Shown here: one piece after another, positions 1 through 8,800 of the stretch
Layout of the letters: the number at the start of each line of letters is the position of its first letter
Position numbering within the stretch: position 1 is the first letter of the stretch
Translations under genes and position numbers: made by a program
Source of the DNA: Daejeonella sp.
Lineage (GTDB): Bacteria; Bacteroidota; Bacteroidia; Sphingobacteriales; Sphingobacteriaceae
Direction of reading: 5' to 3'
Length of the DNA stretch: 33,861 nucleotides
NCBI RefSeq assembly: GCF_030684675.1
Contig: NZ_JAUXXZ010000070.1
Coordinates: 1-33,861, forward strand
Notes under the pieces: generated by a model
The model's database searches: none
What the model was told of the DNA's origin: nothing
The model's input: only the letters and a program-made list of their open reading frames with translations

Positions 1-79
1 AACGCTTAAAGGTTTCATTAAAATAACGCACCTTGCGTTGCTGAACTGTTAATCTTTCATATTCACTGACTGTTGCCAT
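1..79 (-). CDS. Partial N-terminus of a transposase-like protein (cut by window edge)
   Basis: An open frame on the minus strand starts at an ATG at 79 and runs off the left edge. Its 26 visible residues include the motif QQRKVRYFNETFKR. This resembles the start of IS3-type OrfA or related helix-turn-helix transposase proteins of Bacteroidota, which open with a short basic segment before the DNA-binding domain. In-frame sequence upstream meets a TAA at 98-100, so the ATG at 79 is a plausible start. The identification rests on recall of a family flavour, not on a complete domain. The adjacent repeat-rich DNA is consistent with a mobile-element border. Confidence 0.35.
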   Translation of the reverse strand, partial: MATVSEYERLTVQQRKVRYFNETFKR

Positions 80-333
80 CTCATTTTGGTTTATTGTTTA
101 TAAACCTCTATTTTCGGTCAACATATTCAGGCAAGGACAACAAGGACAATGGACAATGGAGAGTTGAAAGTGGAGAGTGGAGAGTTGAAAATTATAGTTA
201 GCATGGACATTTAATTAAAATGAATCACAATCTTCAAACAGATAATTGAAACTGAAAAAGGATCGTTCATATCCCCCTTTGGTCCATAGGACTCCTTCGG
301 AGAGGGGCGCGCGCGGGCCTTGAGTGTTTTGGA

Positions 334-364
334 GGGGGAGGATTTTTCAATCAAATCCTCCCCC
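334..364. repeat. GC-rich 12-bp perfect inverted repeat
   Basis: The arms GGGGGAGGATTT (334-345) and AAATCCTCCCCC (353-364) are perfectly complementary around a 7-nt loop. The flanks carry further imperfect CCCCTTCGGAGGGG-type complementarity (about 270-305 and 365-382), so the whole block could fold as a larger nested structure. It looks like a dispersed intergenic repeat rather than a terminator, since no gene ends just before it in either direction. Confidence 0.6.
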
Positions 365-478
365 TGCCCCCTCCGAAGGGGGACAAGCATGACGCACAAA
401 AAAGTGGACAATTGACAATTAGTGTCAATAACAAAAGGGTTCTTCTCCACCCTGGACGGATTGGGATGACAGTTGAAA

Positions 479-494
479 CCCGATAGCTATCGGG
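479..494. repeat. Palindrome CCCGATAGCTATCGGG, copy 1
   Basis: A perfect 16-bp palindrome, extended to 20 bp (477-496) by flanking AA/TT. It is identical to copies at 608-623 and 2286-2301. Three exact copies within 1.9 kb mark it as a dispersed REP-like element. Confidence 0.85.
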
Positions 495-607
495 TTGAAA
501 ATGGGAAATAGGAAATGGGGAAGATCTTTTAATTGAAGCACGATGTCATCCCGACGCAGGAGGGAACTTAGCCAAGGTATAAAGAGTAATTTACAGACAA
601 CTGGCAA

Positions 608-623
608 CCCGATAGCTATCGGG
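608..623. repeat. Palindrome CCCGATAGCTATCGGG, copy 2
   Basis: The second exact copy of the 16-bp palindrome lies 20 bp before the start codon of the glycosyltransferase gene. It therefore occupies the place where a promoter or the 5' untranslated region of that gene would be expected. Confidence 0.85.
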
Positions 624-643
624 TGATAACTGAAAACTAATAC

Positions 644-1819
644 ATGGAGATTATCTTCTGGATCAGCCTATTCATCATATTCTATACCTATCTGGGTTAT
701 GGCTTCATATTGTATTTAATGCTACTCATCAGAAGAATGATGAGGGGTAAACGGCCAGAAATTTTCTATGCCTGGGATGATCTACCAACATGTACATTGC
801 TTATCGCAGCATATAATGAGGAAAACTTTATATCTGAGAAAATCAGAAATACTCTGGCACTTGAGTATCCCGATGGGAAACTTGAACTGATTTTTATTAC
901 CGATGGTTCGACTGACAGAACTCCGGATATCTTAAAGGAATACCCACAAATTAAGTTGCTTCACCAGAAAGAAAGAAAAGGAAAGGTTGCGGCTATGCAC
1001 CGCGCCCTGGCCTATGTTAAAACAGAGATTATCATTTTTACAGATGCCAATACCGAATTGAACAAAGATGCGCTCTGCAAAATTGCCCGTCATTATGCTG
1101 ATGAAAGTGTGGGTGCTGTTGCAGGCGAAAAACGTATAAAAGTTAACGAACTAGCCGATGCAAGTACCGCAGGTGAAGGGTTTTACTGGCAATATGAATC
1201 TATCCTGAAAAAGTGGGACTCAGAACTATATTCCACAATAGGTGCGGCTGGTGAACTTTTCAGCGTCCGAAGCTATTTGTATGAGGCAGTAGAGAATGAC
1301 ACTATACTCGATGATTTTATGATCTCCATGCTAATCGCCGTAAAAAGTTATCGCATTATTTATGAACCTGAAGCCTATGCCTTTGAAACCGCTTCCGAGA
1401 ATATAACAGAAGAATTAAAGCGAAAAATTCGTATTGCGGCGGGGGGGATACAATCTATACTTCGGCTGAAAGAACTACTCAATATTTTCAGGTTTGGCAC
1501 ATTGAGTTTCCAGTACATCAGTCATCGTGTTCTACGCTGGACCATTAGCCCTTTCCTGCTTGTCTTAGTTCTAATTTTTAATATTTTGATTCCGATTTAT
1601 AATGATAATCCTATCTATTCTCTTTTACTTTTGGGACAAGTAATTTTTTATCTGCTTGCTTTGTTTGGTTTGATTTTTGAACAAAAATATATAAGGATTA
1701 AACTGTTTTTCATCCCATATTATTTTTGTGTAATGAATTATGCAGTAATGGCTGGAATAAAGCGCTATTGGGGCAGACGGCAAAGTGCCTTATGGGAAAA
1801 GGCTAAAAGAAGGAGCTAA
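644..1819 (+). CDS. Membrane-bound family 2 glycosyltransferase
   Basis: The 391-residue protein is a processive-type GT2 glycosyltransferase that probably transfers a sugar from a nucleotide donor to a growing polysaccharide or lipid-linked acceptor at the inner membrane. An N-terminal membrane segment spans about residues 5-29. The GT-A domain follows with TLLIAAYNEE (51-60), TDGSTDRT (86-93) and the metal-binding TDAN (D134). Next come GAAGELFS (200-207), the catalytic-type DDFM (223-226) and KRKIRIAAGG (259-268), in the position where related synthases carry QxxRW. About three membrane helices close the protein (roughly 295-370). This layout resembles poly-N-acetylglucosamine synthase-like enzymes, but the substrate cannot be read from sequence. 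The gene stands alone, with no polysaccharide partners nearby. The start is the ATG at 644, with no clear ribosome binding site. Confidence 0.85.
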   Translation: MEIIFWISLFIIFYTYLGYGFILYLMLLIRRMMRGKRPEIFYAWDDLPTCTLLIAAYNEENFISEKIRNTLALEYPDGKLELIFITDGSTDRTPDILKEYPQIKLLHQKERKGKVAAMHRALAYVKTEIIIFTDANTELNKDALCKIARHYADESVGAVAGEKRIKVNELADASTAGEGFYWQYESILKKWDSELYSTIGAAGELFSVRSYLYEAVENDTILDDFMISMLIAVKSYRIIYEPEAYAFETASENITEELKRKIRIAAGGIQSILRLKELLNIFRFGTLSFQYISHRVLRWTISPFLLVLVLIFNILIPIYNDNPIYSLLLLGQVIFYLLALFGLIFEQKYIRIKLFFIPYYFCVMNYAVMAGIKRYWGRRQSALWEKAKRRS

Positions 1820-1875
1820 GCATCTGTTTATTAGATATTTATATACTATTTTTCTTCATTCGGTAAATTTGTTCA

Positions 1876-2175
1876 TTAGAGTTTTATGTTCAATTCTAAT
1901 CTTCCTCCAAAACCAAGTTCAATTATTTTTTGAAGTGTCGAAATACGAGCTTCTTTTACATTGTTCTCAATTTTTGAAATATAGGATTTTGTCGTCCCAA
2001 CTTTTTCTGCAAGTTGTTCTTGTGTCATTCCCATTTCTAAACGTGCATCGTGAATTAAAGCTCCTATTTTGAAGTTTTCATAACCTGCTTCAAGGTTGTC
2101 ACGATCTTTTGTTCCACGCTTGCCATAGTTTTTCTCTTTGAATTCCTCAAGAGTCATTAAATTTTTCGTTTTCAT
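1876..2175 (-). CDS. higA: HigA-type antitoxin, XRE helix-turn-helix protein
   Basis: A 99-residue protein with an N-terminal basic segment and a Cro/C1-type helix-turn-helix at about residues 38-90 (motifs MTQEQLAEKVG and SYISKIENN). In HigBA modules this protein neutralises the toxin and represses the shared promoter. Its start (2175) lies inside the last codons of the toxin's original frame, the usual toxin-first overlapping order. The antitoxin looks complete although its partner is broken, so it may survive only as a DNA-binding orphan. It converges with the glycosyltransferase gene. Confidence 0.85.
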   Translation of the reverse strand: MKTKNLMTLEEFKEKNYGKRGTKDRDNLEAGYENFKIGALIHDARLEMGMTQEQLAEKVGTTKSYISKIENNVKEARISTLQKIIELGFGGRLELNIKL

Positions 2176-2517
2176 ATTCTGCTTTTATTTTAAGTGCCCT
2201 TTCAATTTCTTTCTTTGGTGTCTTTTGGGTTTTCTTTTGAAATCCGTTTGCTAAAACAACCAATTGTCCTTGGTCAAAAAAACATCCCGATAGCTATCGG
2301 GACTAAAAATATCACTACCTAGCTGTACTCGGATTTCATAAAGTCCGTCAGTGTTCTCAATATGTTTGAGATAAGTTTCTGGAACTCTCTGTAAGTCTTC
2401 AACTAAGTCGAAAGTCCAAACAATTTTTGCTTTTACCCTTTTTGTTTGTTTGTCGAAAAAGTCTTGAAAGTAATTCTTGTAAAACGTAATCTTTCTATGC
2501 TTCTGATTTTTGTCCAC
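2147..2517 (-). pseudogene. higB: HigB-like (phage Gp49-type) toxin, frameshifted by a palindromic repeat
   Basis: The first 72 or so residues (MDKNQKHRKITFYKNY..., GLYEIRVQLGSDIF) match the RelE/HigB Gp49-like mRNA interferase family. After GSDIF the frame runs through the palindrome at 2286-2301, giving SPDSYRD, and stops at 2251 after a non-homologous tail. The family's normal C-terminus is still encoded in another frame: FFDQGQLVVLANGF and KKTQKTPKKEIERAL, ending at a TGA at 2147-2149 that overlaps higA. The usual short link (RIFC-like) has been replaced by 18 nt containing the palindrome, which shifts the frame. The start is a GTG at 2517. The toxin is probably inactive unless frameshifting occurs. 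Family knowledge supplies the expected sequence; the two frames are seen directly. Confidence 0.8.
2286..2301. repeat. Palindrome CCCGATAGCTATCGGG, copy 3, inside higB
   Basis: The third exact copy of the 16-bp palindrome, extended to 18 bp by T/A. It sits inside the toxin reading frame and marks the point where the two halves of the toxin fall into different frames. Confidence 0.9.
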
Positions 2518-2521
2518 TATG

Positions 2522-2554
2522 CAAAGATACGAATGTTTCCCTAAAGTGAAACAA
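2522..2554 (-). promoter_or_regulatory. Bacteroidota-type promoter for higBA
   Basis: On the minus strand TATCTTTG (2529-2522) matches the TAnnTTTG -7 consensus exactly, and TTG (2554-2552) lies 22 nt upstream as a -33 element. Transcription would start close to the GTG at 2517, so the mRNA may be leaderless. Confidence 0.6.
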
Positions 2555-2832
2555 TGAATTCGTTTTATTTTTGTGAATTGTCCTCTTTTTGGGTTCTCAA
2601 AATCGCATATAACATATATCTTAATGAACTAATTGATTGATCTAAAAAGATTTTTTAGATATCGATGAAAACTGCTCTTTAGAATTTGAGAAAAAACATA
2701 TTGGAAATTCTTAAAAATAAAGTCAATTTGCAAACAGGAATCAGGTATCGCTATTCAATAAAAAACAAATTACCATTTAAATTTTTTATTTGATCCGACA
2801 AACCTGATAGCTGATTATTGAGGCTCTCAAAC
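2555..2832. other. AT-rich upstream region of the NRPS-PKS operon
   Basis: No gene is visible between the higB promoter and the first biosynthetic gene. The stretch is very AT-rich and must contain the operon promoter. TTTATTTG at about 2786-2793 is one base off the -7 consensus, but no convincing -33 partner was found. An inverted repeat at 2640-2660 is the only clear structure. Confidence 0.5.
2640..2660. promoter_or_regulatory. 9-bp perfect inverted repeat upstream of the NRPS-PKS operon
   Basis: ATCTAAAAA and TTTTTAGAT are perfectly complementary across a 3-nt spacer (GAT). The position, about 170 bp before the first biosynthetic gene, fits an operator. There is no T-run downstream, so it is a poor terminator. 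No regulator gene is adjacent. Confidence 0.4.
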
Positions 2833-5800
2833 ATGTTAAAACCAGAAGAAAGAGAAAAAGTTCTGTTTTCATTCAATGATACCGGAGTAGATTACCCCGG
2901 CCCAACAAATTATTGCGAGCTCTTCAATCTGGCTGCTTTAGCAAATTCAAAACGAACTGCTGTTGTTTTTGAAAATGAAAGTCTAACGTATTCTGAACTT
3001 AACATCCGGACAAATCAGATAGCCAACCATTTGATATCAAAAGGAGTCAAAAAAGACGATTTAATTGGTATCTGTCTGGATCGATCCACAGAGATGATTA
3101 GCGGAATACTCGGCATAATGAAAGCCGGTGCTGCGTATCTGCCAATCGACCCCGAATATCCTGCGGAGCGAATCAGTTTCATGCTGGCAGATTCAGATCT
3201 GAAACTTATTCTGACAGATCAAAATACGAGCAAGAATTTCGAAATATTCAATAAACCCGGCCTGGAGGCCATAATACTCGATTCTGAACAAGGTTTACAA
3301 CAGAGCCCAACAGCTGACCCAGAGATAGGGATCTCCCCTGATGACCTTGCCTATGTAATCTATACATCCGGTTCAACCGGCCGTCCAAAGGGGGTTATGA
3401 ATGAACACAGGGGCCTGGTTAACCGATTGAACTGGACACAGAGTTTTTTTAATCTGGGGCAGAATGACGTTGTTCTGCAAAAAACCACTTTCTGCTTTGA
3501 CGTTTCAGTATGGGAATTGCTATGGCCCTTAATGGTTGGAGCAAAACTCGTTATGGCAAAACCCGGCGGACAAAAAGATAGCCAATACCTCGAAGAACTA
3601 ATTGATAAACAAGAGGTTACTACAATCCATTTTGTGCCCTCCATGCTCGAAATTTTCCTTCTTGGTATCCGGGAAGGGAGCTGTAAAAGTATTCGACGGG
3701 TATTGTGTTCAGGTGAGGAGCTTTTTCCACACCAGCTTTCCCTTTTTGGGGAAAAATTGGGACATGCGGGATTATTCAATTTATACGGACCTACTGAAGC
3801 TGCAATTGATGTGACTTGCTGGCCGGCCCCACTGAATGCAAAAAAAGTTTACATCGGCAAACCTGTCGCGAATACAAGCATCTATATTCTGAATAAGAAT
3901 CAGGATCCATGTGCTATCGACGAAGAAGGCGAATTATATATCGGAGGTGTGCAGGTTGCTCGGGGTTATTTAAACCGGCCGGAGCTCAATGCCAGCCGTT
4001 TTCTGAAAAACCCTTTTGCCATTAATGAACATAACCGCCTTTATCGCAGCGGCGACCTTGCCCGATGGCTTGAAGATGGTACCATTGAATACCTCGGGCG
4101 TGCAGATGAGCAAGTAAAGATCCGTGGGTTCAGGATTGAACCTGGTGAAATAGAAAATGTCATTCTGGAGTTTGGTGGAATAAGACAATGTCTGGTTCAT
4201 GTAAAAGAAGACAATAATTCTGAAAAGAAACTGATAGCTTATCTCGTAGGTTCTGAAGGGAAATACGATAAAGAAAAATTACAGGAACACCTAAGATCAA
4301 AATTACCGGAATACATGGTTCCTGCTCTTTTCATTGACATTCCTGAACTGCCCTTAAGCAGCAATGGGAAAGTCGACCGAAAAGCCCTGCCTCTTCCTGG
4401 TATAGAGCGACCTGATCTTCAGGTACTTTATAAGGCTCCATTTTCAGAGACAGAGAAATTGCTGGCAAAGCTCTGGGCATCTGTTCTAAGTCTGGACAAG
4501 GTTGGGGTAAACGATAATTTCTTTGAACTTGGAGGAAATTCACTGCTTGCACTTCGTTTTGTAGCAATGCTGAAGCAACAACACCAACTCAATCTTCCGG
4601 TCACACGGCTTTATCAGGATCCATACATCAGCAAGGTCGCTTTATATCTTGGTGGTAAAACAAGTACGCAAAGGTCAGAAACAAATAGGAACGGCCCATC
4701 AGGCACCGACATCGCAGTTATAGGAATGTCAGGCCGTTTCCCGGGGGCCTCCAGTATTGAGGAACTGTGGGATGTTTTGCAGTCGGGTAAAGAAACTACA
4801 AGCTTTTTTAGCGATGAGGGACTCGACCCGACCATCCATCCAGAATTAAGCAAAAACCCCAATTATGTTAAAGCCCGTGGGGTATTGGAACAGGCAGAGT
4901 ATTTCGATGCCCGCTTCTTCGGGATGAACAGCAGAATGGCAGAACTGATGGATCCACAGCAACGGATATTTTTGGAAATTGCCTGGGAAGTGCTGGAAAG
5001 TACCGGCCATCTCCCCGAAAGATATGATGGAAAGGTTGGTGTTTTTGCAGGTAGCGGCACCAATACTTACTATCTCAACAATATACATACCCGTCCTGAT
5101 CTGATTGCCGCAGCCGGAGCATTCCAGGTTTCCACGCTGAATGAAAAAGATTATATCGCAATGCGGACTGCCTTTGAACTCGATCTCAAAGGCCCGGCAG
5201 TCAGCGTTTATTCTGCCTGCTCAACTTCATTGCTTGCCATTGCTCAGGCGGTTGAAAGCCTGAGAAAAGGACAATGCGATGTGGCTCTTGCCGGTGGGAG
5301 TTCGCTTACTGCCCCAATTCGAAGCGGGCATTTATATGAGGAAGGTGCAATCCTGAGCAAGGATGGACATTGCCGGCCATTCGATGCCAATGCAAGTGGC
5401 ACTGTTTTCAGTGATGGTGCAGGCGTGGTACTATTAAAGAACCGTGCCGATGCCGAACGCGATGGAGATACGATCTATGCGATTATTAAAGGTGTCGGAC
5501 TGAATAACGACGGCGCCATGAAAGCCAGTTTTACAGCTCCAAATGCCGGAGGACAAGCAGATACGATCAGCATGGCTATTGCCGATGCAGGGATTGATCC
5601 TGCTACCATCAGCTACGTTGAAACCCATGGTACTGCAACCCCTCTTGGCGATCCGATTGAAATAGAAGGCCTAAAAATGGCTTTCGGCTCTCAGGATGAA
5701 AAGCAATTCTGTGCCCTTGGATCTATAAAAAGTAATATGGGACACCTGACTCAGGCGGCCGGGGTAGCGGGCTTCATTAAAACTACACTGGCTCTGCATA

Positions 5801-8800
5801 AAAAACAGCTCCCTCCCTCTCTTTTCTTTGATCGGCCAAACCCTGATATCGATTTTGAAAACAGCCCTTTTTATGTCAATGATAAACTCAGCTCCTGGGA
5901 AAGCACTGAAAAAAGAAGAGCAGGAGTCAGTTCTTTTGGTGTTGGGGGAACCAATGTCCATGTCATTCTTGAAGAGGCCGGGCAAACAGAACGAAAAACT
6001 GAGGCTTCTTCCAAAGCACAGCTGATCAACTGGTCGGCGAATTCTGAAGAAAGTCTGAACCAATATGCTTCGAAACTCCTTGATTACCTGAAGAGAAATC
6101 CGGAAATGAAGCTCAGTGATATTGCATGGACACTGCAGTCTACCCGCCGTGATTTTGCACAGAGAAGATTTATTATTGCAGACGATGCCGCTGATCTGGC
6201 TCAAAAACTAAGCGAAGACCTTAACAAGGTTTCCGACTCCAAAGTATTAAAAGAAAGTGCAACAGAACTTGCATTTATATTCCCCGGACAGGGTTCACAG
6301 TACCAGAACATGGGCGCAGGTCTCTACAATCAGGAAAAGATTTTCAGAGATGCAGTGGATGAATGTGCCAATCTGCTCATGCCCTGGTTGAAAGTAGATA
6401 TCCGAAATATTCTGTATGCTGATCCGGCAGAGGAAGAGAAGATTCATAATACGCGATACACGCAGCCGGCCTTATTTGTTACTGAATATGCGATGGCGAA
6501 GCTCTGGATCAGTTGGGGAATCCGTCCGGTGGCTTTATGCGGTCATAGCATCGGCGAATTTGCAGCAGCTCATCTGGCTGGAATTTTCAGTCTGGAAGAT
6601 GCCCTTAAACTCGTTTCAGAACGAGCACGTCTTGCAAGTGAATTAGAAGGGGGAAGTATGCTGGCCGTTAAAGCCCTGCCCGAAGAAATTGAAAAACAAT
6701 TAACAGGGGATTTATCTATTGCAGCATATAACAGTCCTGATTTGAGTGTGGTCTCAGGACCATCAGATCAGATTCAGATTTTTTCAGCAGAACTTCAGGC
6801 AAAAAGTATCCCAAACCGACTGATTAAAACAAGTCATGCCTTTCATTCGTCTATGATGGACGGAATGAAAGAAAATTACAGCAAGGTGGTGCATACCGTT
6901 TCTCTGAATCCTCCTAGAATTCCTTTGGTTTCTTCGGTTACCGGCAAATGGATGTCTGAAGCCGAAGCCTGCAGTACTAGCTACTGGATTAATCAGATTC
7001 GTTTACCGGTACGTTTTACCAATACAATCAGTACATTGTGGGAAGAACCAACACGCTTGTTGCTGGAAGTAGGCCCGGGTAATGCAGCTGCTACCTTCGC
7101 AAAACAACAGTCTAAGGGAACAAACCTCAATGCAATTGCCGGTTTTGAAGATAGAGTCGATTCTGAGTATGCTTCAGTCCTTAGATCTCTGGGGAAACTC
7201 TGGCAAAATGGAATTATTCCTGAATGGAGGAACCTATATGAAGGGTATCCCCAAATTATTAACCTGCCAAATTATGCATTTGACCGCAAGCGATGCTGGG
7301 TTGAACCGGGGCAGACAAATTATTCAACTCCCCGAACCATCGCCGTACAGGAAAATCAGGAGAATAATCAGGCTAAAGAAATAAATCTCAGCAGGAAAGA
7401 TATTCTGATCCAAAAAATAAGCCGCATTCTGGAAAGTGCATCAGGCATAGAAATGAAGGATGTTAATCCGAACCTTAATTTTATAGAGATCGGTCTCGAT
7501 TCCTTACTTCTGACCCAGGTCGCGATTACACTCAAACGGGAATTTTCCCTTCCTATCAGTTTCCGCCAACTGAATGAAGATCTGAATACCTTGAACTTAT
7601 TGGCAGATCATTTGGACGCAGGACTTCCGTCAGATGCATTCCAGAATGCTGCTTTTGTTGAAACCGGTCCGGAGGCTGAGATAAACCGCCAGATCACTGA
7701 ACTGAATAGCAAACTGGATCTTATCCGCTTTGGCAAGCTCAGTCCGGCCGGCCTGAGCCCAGAGGAAGAAAAAGAAATTAAAAAGCCATTTGGAGCGAGT
7801 CCAAGAATTGAGAAACAAAGTCTGGAATTAAATCCGGTTCAAACCAGCTTCTTAAATGATCTGATTGGGCGCTACAACCGGAAGACACGGGGCAGTAAAG
7901 AGTATACACAGAAGCATAGGGCTTATATGGCTGATCCACGGGTAGTTTCGGGATTCAGGCCGCTAACCAAAGAGATCATTTACCCGATCGTCGTCAAAAA
8001 ATCCAAAGGCAGCAGGATTTGGGATCTCGACGACAATGAATATATTGACGCATTGAACGGATTTGGTTCCAATATGCTCGGTTTCCAACCTGATTCAGTT
8101 TTAAATGCGATCAGGGATCAGATGGATAAAGGCTATGAGATCGGTCCACAGCATGAACTTGCCGGTGATGTTTGCAAACTTATCTGCGAATTTACCAATT
8201 CAGATCGTGCAGCACTTTGCAGTACCGGTTCTGAGGCGGTTTTAGGAACCATACGTATTGCCCGCACCGTAAGCGGCAGGTCGCTCATTGTTGCCTTTTC
8301 GGGATCCTATCATGGAGTTTTTGATGAAGTGATTGTCAGGGGCACAAAAACATTCCGCTCCATTCCGGCAGCAGCGGGCATCATGCTGGAGGCTGTACAA
8401 AACATGCTCATCCTTGATTATGGGACGGAGGAAAGCCTGAAAATTATTCAGGAAAGGGCCCATGAGCTTGCCGCCATTCTGGTTGAACCGGTCCAAAGCC
8501 GGCGCCCGGATTTCCATCCGATTGATTTTTTAAAGAAAGTCAGAGAGATTACAGAGAAAAGCGGAACAGTTTTGATATTTGATGAAGTAATTACAGGCTT
8601 CAGGATGCATCCTGGTGGTGCGCAGGCTCTCTTTGGCATCAAACCCGACATTTCATCCTATGGTAAAGTGATCGGAGGTGGTCTGCCAATCGGAGCGATA
8701 GCAGGCAAGAAACAGTTTATGGATGCGCTGGATGGCGGCTTCTGGCAATATGGGGATCAATCTGTACCTGAAGCTGGAGTAACCTATTTTGCCGGTACTT

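Larger units (their letters stand above)
80..643. repeat. Gene-free repeat-rich intergenic region
   Basis: I see no convincing gene here. The stretch holds several kinds of short repeats. There are degenerate direct repeats around 145-195 (variants of GGACAATGGACAATGG and GAGAGTTGAAAGTGGA). There is a GC-rich hairpin at 334-364, two copies of a 16-bp palindrome, and an inverted pair GGGATGACA (463-471) / TGTCATCCC (544-552). The last pair resembles the GTCATCC-type dispersed elements common between genes in Bacteroidota. The short open frames here have no recognisable protein features. Confidence 0.6.

Noticed and set aside
211-607. Two short minus-strand open frames in the left intergenic region
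   Set aside because: They run through hairpins and palindromic repeats and show no protein-like motifs.
2818-2832. TTG start extending the first NRPS-PKS protein by five residues
   Set aside because: The ATG at 2833 is only five codons further, ATG is strongly preferred, and neither position has a ribosome binding site.
5671-6204. 177-codon antisense open frame inside the KS domain
   Set aside because: It lies wholly within a strongly conserved PKS region on the other strand and has no recognisable features, so it is a shadow frame.
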